A DNA stretch of 45,834 nt, taken from NCBI GenBank assembly GCA_017483985.1, contig JAFUUB010000021.1:1-45834 (forward strand). Reading direction: 5' to 3'. The notes below the pieces were generated by a model. That model did no database searches. It was given only the letters and a program-made list of their open reading frames with translations, and had not been told where the DNA came from. Position 1 is the first letter of the stretch, and each line of letters begins with the position of its first letter. Positions 1 through 8,845 of this stretch are shown piece by piece. A program made the position numbers and the translations under genes. This DNA comes from Bacteroidales bacterium. Lineage in GTDB: Bacteria > Bacteroidota > Bacteroidia > Bacteroidales > UBA932.

Positions 1-357
<357 letters not shown>

Positions 358-366
358 TCAATCTTG

Positions 367-374
367 CAAAGATA
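367..374 (-). promoter_or_regulatory. Bacteroidota -7 element upstream of alaS
   Basis: On the minus strand the sequence reads TATCTTTG, an exact match to the TAnnTTTG consensus. Transcription would start around 360, giving a leader of about 24 nt before the alaS ATG. I see no good TTTG -33 box at the usual 19-21 bp spacing. Confidence 0.5.
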
Positions 375-429
375 GCAATTTCTCGTTAAACACCTGCATC
401 CGTACCGGTCTGTTTCCGAGAAAAGCCGG

Positions 430-463
430 ATTGGAACGATTTGTGCAAAAATGCTTATCTTTG
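430..463 (+). promoter_or_regulatory. Promoter of the M23 peptidase operon
   Basis: TATCTTTG at 456-463 matches the -7 consensus exactly. A weak -33 (ATTG, 430-433) lies 22 bp upstream. Transcription would begin near 470, about 15 nt before the ATG at 485, which supports that start over longer in-frame alternatives. Confidence 0.5.
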
Positions 464-484
464 TCGGTTACAAACAACAGTTGG

Positions 485-1495
485 ATGGCAAAAGGCAACC
501 GGAAATACCGCTTGAATCCCCAGACCCTGCTCTATGAGACGGAGAAGGTGCCGCTGGGTACGCGCCTGTCCTGGATCCTCGGCTTCGTGGCGGGGAGCCT
601 GCTGCTGTCCTTTTTCTGGTTCTGGTTCTATTCTTCCGTGCTGGGGTTGGAATCTCCGAAAACCCTGATCCTCAAGAAGCAGAACGCCCGGTGGACGTCC
701 CGGATCGAGCAGATGGACCGGCAGCTCGACGCCGCCCAGGCAAGCCTGGAGGGCCTCCGGATCCGGGATGACGAAATCTACCGCAACATCTTCGGCATGA
801 ACCCGATCGCTCCGGAAGTGCGCAATGCCGGTTTCGGCGGGACCAACCGCTATGCCTACCTGGACGTTATCTCCGACAATTCCCAGCTCAAGAAGACCGC
901 CCTGCGGCTCGACCGGCTGACCAAGCAGGCCTTCGTGCAGAGCAAATCCTTCGACGACGTGGACGCCCTGTCCCGCCGGGCGGGCGACATGGCCTCGTGC
1001 ATCCCGCTGATCCCGCCGGTCAATCCCGATCCGACCAAATACCGCCTGACCAGTCCCTTCGGCTACCGCAGCGACCCGATCAGCGGCGTTTCCACCTTCC
1101 ATGCCGGCATCGACTTCGCCATGGACCAGGGCAATCCGATCTACGCCACCGGCGACGGAACGGTCAAGACGGTGAGCTACGAGCTGGGCGGCTACGGCAA
1201 TTCCGTGGTCATCGACCACGGTTTCGGCTACGAGACCCGTTACGCGCACATGCATGTGATTTATGTCGTGGAGGGGATGAAAGTCAAGCGGGGCGAGTGC
1301 CTCGGAACTTCCGGCAAGACCGGCAAGGTCACGGGCCCGCACCTGCATTATGAGGTATTCTACCGCGGTGACCACGTCAATCCGATGGATTACGTGGACA
1401 TGGAGATGTCGACCGAAGAGTACATGACCATGGTCCGCAAGGTGGAATCCGAGTCCAAGAACGTGTTGAACAAACCTTTCCAGCGGATACGATGA
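485..1495 (+). CDS. M23 family metallopeptidase, membrane-anchored (first of two)
   Basis: Predicted LytM-type zinc endopeptidase acting on peptidoglycan cross-links, or a scaffold that activates an amidase. The 336-residue protein has a short basic N-terminus, one membrane anchor (about residues 32-56), a coiled-coil-like region (about 65-100) and a C-terminal M23 domain. The zinc/catalytic motifs are intact: HAGID (H206, D210) and HLH (286-288). The reading frame is open further upstream, but the ATG at 485 is preferred because it follows the promoter at 430-463 and starts the typical basic-plus-anchor sequence. The stop overlaps the next gene by 4 bp (ATGA), so the two paralogues are translationally coupled. 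The architecture resembles envelope-anchored M23 proteins commonly found beside alaS in Bacteroidales. Confidence 0.88.
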   Translation: MAKGNRKYRLNPQTLLYETEKVPLGTRLSWILGFVAGSLLLSFFWFWFYSSVLGLESPKTLILKKQNARWTSRIEQMDRQLDAAQASLEGLRIRDDEIYRNIFGMNPIAPEVRNAGFGGTNRYAYLDVISDNSQLKKTALRLDRLTKQAFVQSKSFDDVDALSRRAGDMASCIPLIPPVNPDPTKYRLTSPFGYRSDPISGVSTFHAGIDFAMDQGNPIYATGDGTVKTVSYELGGYGNSVVIDHGFGYETRYAHMHVIYVVEGMKVKRGECLGTSGKTGKVTGPHLHYEVFYRGDHVNPMDYVDMEMSTEEYMTMVRKVESESKNVLNKPFQRIR

Positions 1496-2430
1496 GCCAG
1501 TACGAATTCGACAGGGATTTCCGGTTCCGCAAGGCGCGGACCTCCGCACGGAAGATTGCCTTCCGGGTGCTGGCATGGGTTTTCGGTACCATGACCCTGG
1601 CCGTGCTGTATTATATCGTGCTTTCCCTGTTCCTCAGCACCGATACCGAAAAGCGGATGATCCGGGAAAACCGCATGTATGCGCGGCTGTATCCGGAACT
1701 CCAGGAGAAGCAGCAGCTGCTCGAAGACGTGACCGTGGACCTGCGCAGCCGTGACGACGCCATCTACGAGCGGATTTTCCATACGCAGGCCCCTCGGATC
1801 GACCCGCTGGGGACGGGCATCGTGTTCCGCCAGGACTCCGTGCGCCAGGAAGACCTGGTGGAGGAGACCTTCCGGCGGTCCGAGTCCTTGCGGACCCGGA
1901 CGGCGGAGGTCGACAGCGCGTTCCTGGCCGTCTTCGCGGCCCTGGCCGGCGGGGACGTCCTTCCGCCCGTGAGCCTGCCGGTGGAGGACGTGTCCTATAC
2001 CCTGACCGGCGCCTCGACGGGGCAGCGGATCAGTCCGTTCTCGAAGGTGGAGAGCTTCCACGGCGGCCTGGATATCATCGCCGCCCAGGGAGATCCGGTG
2101 CTGGCGACCGCCGACGGCGTCGTCAGCGAGGTGACGCGTTCCGGCAAGGGGCTGGGCAATGTGGTCAGCATCGACCATGGCAACGGCTATGTGACCCGGT
2201 ACGGCCACCTGGGCAATATCTATGTATCTCGGGGACAGAAGGTTACGCGAGGGAAACGGATCGCGCTGGTCGGCATTTCCGGCAAGTCGCTGGTCCCGCA
2301 CCTGCATTATGAGATCCTGCGTGACGGCGTGCCGCAGGACCCGTCCCGGTATTTCGTGGCCGCGCTTGCGCCGCAGGCTTTCGCCGATGTGGCCTTCATG
2401 GCGGCCAGTACGGAACAATCGCTTGATTGA
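1492..2430 (+). CDS. M23 family metallopeptidase, membrane-anchored (second of two)
   Basis: This 312-residue paralogue of the preceding gene has the same layout: charged N-terminus, a single membrane segment (about residues 26-46), a helical linker and a C-terminal M23 domain. HGGLD (H190, D194) and HLH (270-272) keep the zinc ligands, so it is probably an active peptidoglycan endopeptidase in the periplasm. The start codon overlaps the previous stop by 4 bp. The two proteins differ strongly outside the catalytic motifs, so this is an old duplication. Substrate and whether the pair forms a complex cannot be read from the sequence. Confidence 0.87.
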   Translation: MSQYEFDRDFRFRKARTSARKIAFRVLAWVFGTMTLAVLYYIVLSLFLSTDTEKRMIRENRMYARLYPELQEKQQLLEDVTVDLRSRDDAIYERIFHTQAPRIDPLGTGIVFRQDSVRQEDLVEETFRRSESLRTRTAEVDSAFLAVFAALAGGDVLPPVSLPVEDVSYTLTGASTGQRISPFSKVESFHGGLDIIAAQGDPVLATADGVVSEVTRSGKGLGNVVSIDHGNGYVTRYGHLGNIYVSRGQKVTRGKRIALVGISGKSLVPHLHYEILRDGVPQDPSRYFVAALAPQAFADVAFMAASTEQSLD

Positions 2431-2445
2431 TAAAAGATTACAGAT

Positions 2446-2763
2446 ATGGAGAAGATCTATTACACCATCGGCGAAACGGCCGAAATCCTCGGAGAATCGA
2501 CCTCCCTGGTCCGGTTCTGGACCAATTCTTTCGAGAAGTTCCTCAATCCGCGCCGCAATGCCAAGGGCAACCGCATCTACACGGCCGATGAGATCGACAC
2601 CCTCAAGCAGATCCACCTGCTTGTCAAGGAGCAGGGGATGACCCTCGAAGGGGCGGCCCGCCGCCTGGCGGAAGACCGCCGCAGCGTGGACAGCCGGGTC
2701 AAGGCCCTGGACACCCTCAAGGAGATCCGCGCCCAGTTGGCGGAAATACGGTCCTCCCTATAA
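2446..2763 (+). CDS. MerR-family transcriptional regulator
   Basis: Small DNA-binding protein of 105 residues. The N-terminal winged helix (about residues 5-75) begins YYTIGETAEILGESTSLVRF and contains the W-x-N/F-x-P-R-R-N-x-K-G-N-R-x-Y pattern of the MerR family. The C-terminal helix (about 76-105) is short and lacks metal- or ligand-binding cysteines, as is usual for the compact Bacteroidales members next to M23 peptidase genes. It lies 15 bp after the second peptidase, so it is probably co-transcribed with the peptidase pair. Target genes are unknown. Confidence 0.85.
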   Translation: MEKIYYTIGETAEILGESTSLVRFWTNSFEKFLNPRRNAKGNRIYTADEIDTLKQIHLLVKEQGMTLEGAARRLAEDRRSVDSRVKALDTLKEIRAQLAEIRSSL

Positions 2764-2783
2764 GGAATTTGCAAAAATTTGCC

Positions 2784-2791
2784 TACCTTTG
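2784..2791 (+). promoter_or_regulatory. -7 element upstream of the zinc-ribbon protein
   Basis: TACCTTTG matches TAnnTTTG. It lies in the 67-bp gap after the MerR gene, about 40 bp before the ATG at 2831. TTTG boxes at 2768 and 2778 are too close to serve as a normal -33, so only the -7 is clear. Confidence 0.45.
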
Positions 2792-2830
2792 CAAATTGCA
2801 ATCAGAATGTAAAAAGGTATACCGAAAAAT

Positions 2831-3652
2831 ATGGCTACAAAGAAAATCAAGAAAGTAGAGACCCCGATCGACCAGCGGGAAACATTCGTTTCGATCCAGA
2901 AGAACTTTGCCGATTCCGAGCTCTCCGTCGAGGAGAAGCTCCGCACCCTGTATGACCTCCAGAAGGCCGATACCGAGATCGACAAGATCCTCTTCCTGCG
3001 TGGCGAACTGCCTTCCGAGGTTGAGGAACTCGAGCAGGAGATCGCCGGTCTGAAGGACCGTATCGCCGAGAACACGGAACTGATCGAGGGATACAACAAG
3101 ACCATCGCGATGGGCAAGCAGCAGATCGTGGAGTGCGACTCCCAGATCGCCCAGTACCAGAAGCAGCTGGAGAACATCGCCAACAGCCGCGAGTTCGACT
3201 CGATCAACAAGGAGATCGAGAACCAGGACCTGGAGCGCCAGATCGCCGAGAAGACCATGGGCGAGGCCAAGCTGAAGATTGCCGAGTGCAAGGACGCCAT
3301 CGAGGACATCAAGGACCGCATCGGCATCCGCACCGAGGACCTGCAGGCCAAGAAGGATGAGCTCGCCGGCATCGTCGAGTCCACCGCCAAGGAAGAGGCC
3401 GTCCTCCGCGAGAAGCGCGAAGCCTGCGCCGCCAAGATCGACGCCCGTACGATGAGCGCCTACGAGCGCATCCGTGCCAGCGTGCACAACCACCTGGCTG
3501 TCGTGACCGTCTACAACGGCAACGCCTGCGGCGGCTGCTTCAACACCATCATCCCGCAGCGTCTGGTCGACATCGCTTCCAACCGCAAGCTCATCATCTG
3601 CGAGCACTGCGGCCGCATCATCGTCAGCCCGGACATCGAGCAGGCGGAATAA
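2831..3652 (+). CDS. Coiled-coil protein with C-terminal C4 zinc ribbon (DUF164/zf-RING_7 type)
   Basis: Cytoplasmic 273-residue protein. Residues from about 30 to 190 are almost entirely charged heptad-like helix (many E, K, Q, D), indicating a long antiparallel coiled coil. The C-terminus carries a C4 zinc ribbon: C233-x2-C236 and C257-x2-C260, in CGGC and CEHC. This matches the widespread family annotated as zinc-ribbon or DUF164 proteins, with a proposed nucleic-acid or ribosome-linked role that is not settled. It has its own -7 element upstream and is followed after 26 bp by dnaB. The fold assignment is strong; function is open. Confidence 0.85.
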   Translation: MATKKIKKVETPIDQRETFVSIQKNFADSELSVEEKLRTLYDLQKADTEIDKILFLRGELPSEVEELEQEIAGLKDRIAENTELIEGYNKTIAMGKQQIVECDSQIAQYQKQLENIANSREFDSINKEIENQDLERQIAEKTMGEAKLKIAECKDAIEDIKDRIGIRTEDLQAKKDELAGIVESTAKEEAVLREKREACAAKIDARTMSAYERIRASVHNHLAVVTVYNGNACGGCFNTIIPQRLVDIASNRKLIICEHCGRIIVSPDIEQAE

Positions 3653-3678
3653 GACAACTTTTTTAAAAACCGGACGAC

Positions 3679-5181
3679 ATGCCTGACGCCAAACGGACCC
3701 CCCGCAGGAAAAGTCAGGACGTCAACTTGGATACACTGGGGCTTGAGATGGGGAACAAACCGCCTCAAGCTCTTGATTTCGAGGAGGCGGTCCTGGGAGC
3801 GCTGCTCATTGAACCGAGCTGCGTGGACGAGGCTATGGAGGAGCTGACGCCCTCCTGCTTCTACGACCCCAAGCACAAGATGATCTTCGAGGCCATGGTC
3901 TCGCTGGTCAACGAACATGTCGCCCTGGACCTGCTGAGCTTATCCCAGAAACTCCACGAACGCGGTCAGCTCGAGGAGATCGGCGGCGCGGTGCGCCTGG
4001 CCGCCCTCAGTCAGAAAATCGGCGCGGCCGCCCACGTCGAGTACTATATCAAGATTCTCAAGCAGAAGACGATCCAGCGGGACCTGATCACGGCCTCGTT
4101 CGATATCCTCAAGAATTCCTACGACGACTCGGTCGATGTCGACGACCTGATCGACATGTCCCAGTCGAAAATCTTCGCGGCCATCCAGAACAACGTCAAG
4201 AAGGACGTTCAGGAAATCGGATCGGTCATCAAGTCGGCCATGGAAGACGTGGAGCGCATGCAGTCCCAGAGCGGACTGAGCGGCGTTCCGTCCGGCTATC
4301 CGTCCATCGACAAGGTGACCATGGGCTGGCAGCCTTCCGACCTGATCATCCTGGCCGCCCGCCCGTCCGTGGGTAAGACGGCGTTCGCGCTCAACATCGC
4401 GCGCAACGCGGCGGTCGACCACAACATGCCAGTCGCCATCTTCTCCCTGGAAATGCCTGCCATCCAGCTGGCCAAGCGTCTGATGACCTCCGAGTCCGGC
4501 CTGCCCGCCGACAAGATCAAGGGCGGTACCAAGCTCGACGCCCACGAGTGGGAGCAGCTGGAATACCGGCTCAAGGCGCTCTCGAAAGCCCCTCTGTACG
4601 TGGATGATACCCCGGGCCTCCCGATCATGGAGTTCCGTACCAAGGTCAAGCGCCTGGTCAAGAGCAAGGGCGTGCGGCTGGTCATCGTCGACTACCTCCA
4701 ACTGATGCAGGGCCCGGCTGAACTGCGGGGCATGCGCGAGCAGGAAGTCGCCGCGATCTCCCGTACCCTGAAGATGACCGCCAAGGAACTCAACGTCCCG
4801 ATCATCGCCCTGTCCCAGCTGTCCCGCGACGCGGTCAAGCGCGCCGGCAGCAACGGCAAGCCGATGCTCAGCGACCTGCGCGAGTCCGGCTCCATCGAGC
4901 AGGATGCCGACATGGTCATCTTCGTCCACCGTCCCGACTACCTGGGCCTTTCCGAGACCGAAAACGGCAAGGAAACCACCCAGATCATCATCGCGAAGCA
5001 CCGCAACGGCGAGACCTGCGATATCGACATGCTCTTCAAGAGCGAGCAGGTCCGTTTCGTCGAGCTCGACCAGACCCTCGTGGCCCAGGCCGAATCGATG
5101 GAATACCCTTCGGCCATGAACATGGATTTCCCGACGGGCGGCTATGGCGGCGATGACTTCGGTAACAGCAGTTTCCAATGA
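3679..5181 (+). CDS. dnaB: Replicative DNA helicase DnaB
   Basis: Hexameric 5'-3' helicase that unwinds DNA at the replication fork. The 500-residue protein starts with the N-terminal helical domain (about 28-130, containing EEAVLGALLIEPSCVDEAM), then a linker and a RecA-like domain. The Walker A motif is ARPSVGKTAFALN (near residues 226-238), Walker B is VIVDYLQLM (about 336-344), and the DnaB-specific LSQLSRDAVKRA and DLRESGSIEQDADMV segments follow. The C-terminus is a Gly/Phe-rich tail. Length and motif order are normal and no intein is present. The stop overlaps the downstream DUF3108 gene by 4 bp, an unusual partner for a replication gene but consistent with the extreme compaction here. 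Confidence 0.97.
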   Translation: MPDAKRTPRRKSQDVNLDTLGLEMGNKPPQALDFEEAVLGALLIEPSCVDEAMEELTPSCFYDPKHKMIFEAMVSLVNEHVALDLLSLSQKLHERGQLEEIGGAVRLAALSQKIGAAAHVEYYIKILKQKTIQRDLITASFDILKNSYDDSVDVDDLIDMSQSKIFAAIQNNVKKDVQEIGSVIKSAMEDVERMQSQSGLSGVPSGYPSIDKVTMGWQPSDLIILAARPSVGKTAFALNIARNAAVDHNMPVAIFSLEMPAIQLAKRLMTSESGLPADKIKGGTKLDAHEWEQLEYRLKALSKAPLYVDDTPGLPIMEFRTKVKRLVKSKGVRLVIVDYLQLMQGPAELRGMREQEVAAISRTLKMTAKELNVPIIALSQLSRDAVKRAGSNGKPMLSDLRESGSIEQDADMVIFVHRPDYLGLSETENGKETTQIIIAKHRNGETCDIDMLFKSEQVRFVELDQTLVAQAESMEYPSAMNMDFPTGGYGGDDFGNSSFQ

Positions 5182-6038
5182 TCCGCAGAATCCTCATGAG
5201 CCTGACGGTGCTGGCGCTCCTGTCGTCGGCCCTGCCCCTGTCTGCCCAGCGCAGCGGGTGCATCCCGGTCCATGGCCTGAAGCGCAGCGAACTGGCCTAC
5301 GACGGCGGTGAGCGCATGTCCTTCGTCATCCATTACAAGTGGGGCATCATCAATGCCGACGTGGCTTCGGCCTCCGTGTCGCTGGATACCACCGTCCTGG
5401 ACGGACACAAGGTTTTCAATGCCCGGATCTTCGGCCAGAACGCCAGGAAATTCGACCCCTTCTTCAAGATGCGGGAGGATTTCCGTACCTGGTTTACAAC
5501 AGACGGGCTGGAGCCGCGGCGCTTCACCCGCGATTCCAAGGAAGGCAACTGGTTCGCCACCAACGAGTATTCTTTCGACTGGCCCGGGAAGCAGATCCAC
5601 GCCGCCCTCGAGAGCAAGACGAAGGGGCCGCGCTCCATGGACCTGCCCCTGACGGACTGTACCTTCGATGTGCTGTCGCTGTTCTATTTCGCCCGCAACC
5701 TGGACTTCTCCCGCGTGGAGCCCGGCAGGAAATATCCGCTGACCTTCGCCATTGACGACGATATCTGCAACATCTATTTCATCTACCGGGGCGTCGAGGT
5801 CAAGAACATAAAGGGAATCGGAAAGGTCCGCACGCGCCGCTTTACCGTCTCCCTGGCTTCCGGCCAGGTCTTCGGGGAGGATGGCGGAGCCGCCGGCGAC
5901 ATGTGGTTCACCGACGATGACAACCGCCTGCTGGTCTGGTTCGACACCCCGATCCGGATCGGTCATATCTACGGCCGCCTGACGGCCTGGGACGGGGCGA
6001 AGCACCCGTTTGACGCCTTGGTGGAGCCTGCCCGATGA
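5178..6038 (+). CDS. DUF3108 domain protein, exported
   Basis: A 286-residue secreted or periplasmic protein of unknown function. The N-terminus is a clear signal peptide (MIRRILMSLTVLALLSS, then a small-residue stretch ending LSAQ near residue 24). The remainder is beta-rich and matches the DUF3108 pattern of Bacteroidota: GERMSFVIHYKWGIINADVA near the start, then FKMREDFRTWF and a late WFDTPIRIGHIYGRL. Family members are predicted beta-barrel-like periplasmic proteins. Both ends overlap neighbours by 4 bp (dnaB upstream, the RseC-like gene downstream), so it is in the same transcription unit. Confidence 0.82.
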   Translation: MIRRILMSLTVLALLSSALPLSAQRSGCIPVHGLKRSELAYDGGERMSFVIHYKWGIINADVASASVSLDTTVLDGHKVFNARIFGQNARKFDPFFKMREDFRTWFTTDGLEPRRFTRDSKEGNWFATNEYSFDWPGKQIHAALESKTKGPRSMDLPLTDCTFDVLSLFYFARNLDFSRVEPGRKYPLTFAIDDDICNIYFIYRGVEVKNIKGIGKVRTRRFTVSLASGQVFGEDGGAAGDMWFTDDDNRLLVWFDTPIRIGHIYGRLTAWDGAKHPFDALVEPAR

Positions 6039-6451
6039 GCCAGGAGATCTCTCATACCGGCAAGGTACTCTCCGTCGGACCGAAGGTGACGACGGTGGAG
6101 ATCGTTTCCCAGTCGGCCTGCGCCTCCTGCCATGCGGCCGGCCTGTGCACGGCGTTCGAGTCGGTGCAGAAGCAGGTCGAGGTCCCGACCGACCCCGCCG
6201 CCGGATTCACCCCGGGCGAGGAAGTGGAAGTGCTGCTGCGCGGCGGCTTGGGACCGAAAGCCGTCCTGCTGGCTTATGTCGTTCCCCTTTTCATTTTACT
6301 GATTTTAGTTGTATCTTTGTCGTTTACGGAACTGCACGAACTGGCGGTCGCGGCCGTCGGGCTGGGCGGCATGGCCGTCTGGTACGGGATCCTGTGGTTT
6401 TTCCGCGGGTCCCTCGAGCGGGAATACCGGTTTTACGCAAGACGGAAATAA
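6035..6451 (+). CDS. rseC: SoxR-reducing system protein RseC family
   Basis: Small inner-membrane protein (138 residues) of the RseC/MucC family, which in Proteobacteria works with RNF-type complexes to keep SoxR reduced. The cytoplasmic N-terminal part carries the family cysteine cluster CASCHAAGLC (about residues 29-38). Two membrane helices follow (about 75-97 and 100-125), then a basic tail. In Bacteroidales a gene of this family usually precedes rnfB, as it does here with an 18-bp gap, which supports a role in electron-transport assembly or redox sensing. Codons for the first membrane helix are unusually AT-rich and contain a promoter-like sequence. Confidence 0.88.
   Translation: MSQEISHTGKVLSVGPKVTTVEIVSQSACASCHAAGLCTAFESVQKQVEVPTDPAAGFTPGEEVEVLLRGGLGPKAVLLAYVVPLFILLILVVSLSFTELHELAVAAVGLGGMAVWYGILWFFRGSLEREYRFYARRK
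6289..6319 (+). promoter_or_regulatory. Possible promoter for rnfB embedded in the rseC coding region
   Basis: TTTC at 6289-6292 (one mismatch to the TTTG -33), an exact 19-bp spacer and a perfect TATCTTTG -7 at 6312-6319 lie inside the first transmembrane segment of the RseC-like gene. Transcription would start about 145 bp upstream of rnfB. The surrounding codons are AT-rich in an otherwise GC-rich gene. Confidence 0.4.
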
Positions 6452-6469
6452 TACAAAACCTAAATACTT

Positions 6470-7435
6470 ATGTCAACAACAATTATCTGGACCATTGCCA
6501 TTATCGCCATCCTCGGTGGCCTGCTGGCGCTCGTCCTCTACTTTGTGGCTGAAAAGTTCAAGGTAGTGGAAGACCCGCGCATCGACGAGGTCGAGAAGGT
6601 GATGCCCGGGGCCAACTGCGGCGGCTGCGGTTTCGCGGGCTGCCGCGCGTTTGCGGACGCCGCCGTCAAGGCGCCGAATCTGGACAACAATTACTGTCCC
6701 GTGGGCGGCAACGACGTGATGAAGAAGGTGGCTGCGATCCTCGGGTATGAAATCAAGGAGAAGGCCCCGATGGTGGCCGTCGTCCGTTGCAACGGCAGTT
6801 GCGAGAACCGTCCCAAGACCAATGAGTATGACGGCGTGTCTTCCTGCAAGGTGAAGGCCGCCCTGTACAGCGGCGATACCGGCTGCTCCTTCGGCTGCCT
6901 GGGCTGCGGGGACTGCGTGGCCGCCTGCCAGTTCGGCGCGCTTTCCATGGACCCGGTGACCGGCCTGCCGGTCGTCGACGAGAGCAAATGTACCGCTTGC
7001 GGCGCCTGCGCGAAGGCTTGCCCGAAGCAGGTCATCGAGCTCCGTGCCAAGGGCCCGCGCGGCATGCGCATGTATGTCAGCTGCATCAACAAGGACAAGG
7101 GACCGGCTGTCAGGAAGGCCTGTACCGCCGGCTGCATCGGCTGCGGCATCTGCCAGAAGACCTGCCAGCACGGTGCCATCACCGTCGAGAACAACGTCGC
7201 TTACATCGACTATACCAAGTGCAAACTCTGCCGCGAATGCGAGGCGATGTGCCCGACCGGCGCCATCCACGGCGTGGGCTTCCCGAAGCCGCTGGACAAG
7301 GAGGCCGTGAAGACCCGCATCCAGGACCGCCAGAAGAAGGCACGCGAAGCCGCTGCCGCCGCCGCTGCTGCCGCAAAGGCCGCCGCGGAAGCAGCTCCCG
7401 CTGAACCTGTAAAGAAGGAGGAAAACAATGGCTAA
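6470..7435 (+). CDS. rnfB: RNF complex subunit B, iron-sulfur protein
   Basis: RnfB passes electrons between ferredoxin and the membrane part of the RNF complex, a ferredoxin:NAD oxidoreductase that pumps sodium or protons. The 321-residue protein has one N-terminal membrane helix (about 5-27), then the [4Fe-4S] motif CGGCGFAGC (50-58) with its distal CP, followed by a cysteine-rich ferredoxin region: CSFGCLGCGDCVAACQFGAL, CTACGACAKACPK, CTAGCIGCGICQKTCQHGAI and CKLCRECEAMCPTGAI. The C-terminus ends in an Ala/Lys/Glu-rich tail of about 35 residues. The gene opens the rnfBCDGEA operon and overlaps rnfC by 8 bp. Identification is certain from motifs and operon context. Confidence 0.96.
   Translation: MSTTIIWTIAIIAILGGLLALVLYFVAEKFKVVEDPRIDEVEKVMPGANCGGCGFAGCRAFADAAVKAPNLDNNYCPVGGNDVMKKVAAILGYEIKEKAPMVAVVRCNGSCENRPKTNEYDGVSSCKVKAALYSGDTGCSFGCLGCGDCVAACQFGALSMDPVTGLPVVDESKCTACGACAKACPKQVIELRAKGPRGMRMYVSCINKDKGPAVRKACTAGCIGCGICQKTCQHGAITVENNVAYIDYTKCKLCRECEAMCPTGAIHGVGFPKPLDKEAVKTRIQDRQKKAREAAAAAAAAAKAAAEAAPAEPVKKEENNG
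7416..7421 (+). promoter_or_regulatory. Strong Shine-Dalgarno before rnfC
   Basis: AGGAGG, 6 nt upstream of the rnfC ATG and inside the end of rnfB. This is unusual because most starts in this window have only an A-rich leader. Confidence 0.6.
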
Positions 7436-8825
7436 GATCACATTCTCCCTGGGCGGCGTCCATCCGGATGACGCCAAGCTCGCCAAGGACCGTCCCATCG
7501 AGGTCCTGCCGCTCCCGCAGACCGTCTATGTCTCCATGGCCCAGCATCTGGGCGCCCCGGCCAAGCCGCTGGTCGCCGTCGGTGACGTGGTCAAGACCGG
7601 ACAGGTCATCGCCGAACCGGGCGGTTTCATTTCCGCTTTCGTCCATTCTCCGGCCAGCGGTACCGTCAAGTCCATCGCTCCCCGCAAGGACTTGGCAGGC
7701 AACTGGATGACCCATATCGAAATCGCCGTGGAAGGGGACGAGTGGGCCGAAGGGATCGACCTGAGTGACACCCTGGTCACCGAGATCCCCGAAGACCGCG
7801 CGTTCATCCTCGACCGCATCAAGGCCAACGGCGTCGTCGGTCTGGGCGGCGCGACCTTCCCGACCCACGTCAAGCTGAACCCGGCCCCGGGCAGCGTGGC
7901 CGAGTGCCTGATCATCAACGGCGCCGAGTGCGAACCGTACCTGACCAGCGACTACCGCATCATGCTGGAGCGTCCGAAGGAGATTATCCTCGGCGCGGCC
8001 ATCATGCAGAAGGTCCTGGGCGGCTGCAAGTGCGTGATCGGCATCGAGGAGAACAAGCCGGCCGCCATCGAGAAGATGCGTGCGGCGCTCTCTGAACTGA
8101 AACTGGGCAACATCGAGGTCGTCAGCCTCAAGAAGAAATATCCGCAGGGCGGTGAGAAACAGCTCATCGACGCCGTGATGCACCGTCAGGTCGGCTCCGG
8201 CGGCCTCCCGATCAGCGTGGGCGCCGTCGTCCAGAACGTCGGTACTTCCCTGGCCGTCTACGAGGCGGTCCAGAAGAACAAGCCGTTGATCACCAATACC
8301 CTGACCGTGACCGGCGACTGCCTCCCCGTCGAGAAGATGCACAACTACCTGTTCCGCATCGGCATGCCGCTCAGCTATATCGCCGAGCAGGCCGGCGGCG
8401 TTCCGGAAGGTGCTGCCAAGCTGATCAGCGGCGGCCCGATGATGGGCAAGGCGATCGCCAACCTCGACGCCTGCACCGTCAAGGGTTCCTCCTCGATCCT
8501 GTATCTGTCCGAAGCGGCGACCCGCCGCGAACCCGAAACCAACTGCATCCGCTGCGGCAAGTGCGCCGAGGCCTGCCCGATGGGCCTGGAACCGTTCCTG
8601 CTCAACAAGCTCGCCCGCGCCGGCAAGACCGATGAACTGGAGGCCAACGCCGTCCAGGACTGCATCGAGTGCGGCTGCTGCCTCTATACCTGCCCGGCCC
8701 ACCTCCCGCTGCTGGACATCATCCGCCAGGCCAAGGGCCAGGTGATGGGTATCATCCGCGCCCGCGCCGCAGCCGCCAAGGCTGCCGCCGAGGCGGCGAA
8801 AGCGGCCGAAGCCGCCAAGAAATAA
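7428..8825 (+). CDS. rnfC: RNF complex subunit C, NADH-binding iron-sulfur flavoprotein
   Basis: RnfC binds NAD(H) and FMN on the cytoplasmic face of the RNF complex. The 465-residue protein has the N-terminal RnfC barrel region (LPLPQTVYVSMAQHLGAPA near residue 26), the nucleotide/FMN region around GVVGLGGATFPTHVKLN (about 134-150) and LIINGAECEPYLTSDYR, and a C-terminal double ferredoxin domain with CIRCGKCAEACP and CIECGCCLYTCP. It ends in an Ala/Lys-rich tail of about 30 residues, a feature of many RnfC proteins. It starts inside the last codons of rnfB and is followed by rnfD after 20 bp. Confidence 0.96.
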   Translation: MAKITFSLGGVHPDDAKLAKDRPIEVLPLPQTVYVSMAQHLGAPAKPLVAVGDVVKTGQVIAEPGGFISAFVHSPASGTVKSIAPRKDLAGNWMTHIEIAVEGDEWAEGIDLSDTLVTEIPEDRAFILDRIKANGVVGLGGATFPTHVKLNPAPGSVAECLIINGAECEPYLTSDYRIMLERPKEIILGAAIMQKVLGGCKCVIGIEENKPAAIEKMRAALSELKLGNIEVVSLKKKYPQGGEKQLIDAVMHRQVGSGGLPISVGAVVQNVGTSLAVYEAVQKNKPLITNTLTVTGDCLPVEKMHNYLFRIGMPLSYIAEQAGGVPEGAAKLISGGPMMGKAIANLDACTVKGSSSILYLSEAATRREPETNCIRCGKCAEACPMGLEPFLLNKLARAGKTDELEANAVQDCIECGCCLYTCPAHLPLLDIIRQAKGQVMGIIRARAAAAKAAAEAAKAAEAAKK

Positions 8826-8845
8826 CCTGAAAAACGCAAAGAACG

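Noticed and set aside
7330..8825. Ala/Lys-rich tails of RnfB and RnfC as a novel domain
   Set aside because: Low-complexity Ala/Lys tails are common in RnfC homologues; the tail on RnfB is noted in its entry but is not evidence of a new function.
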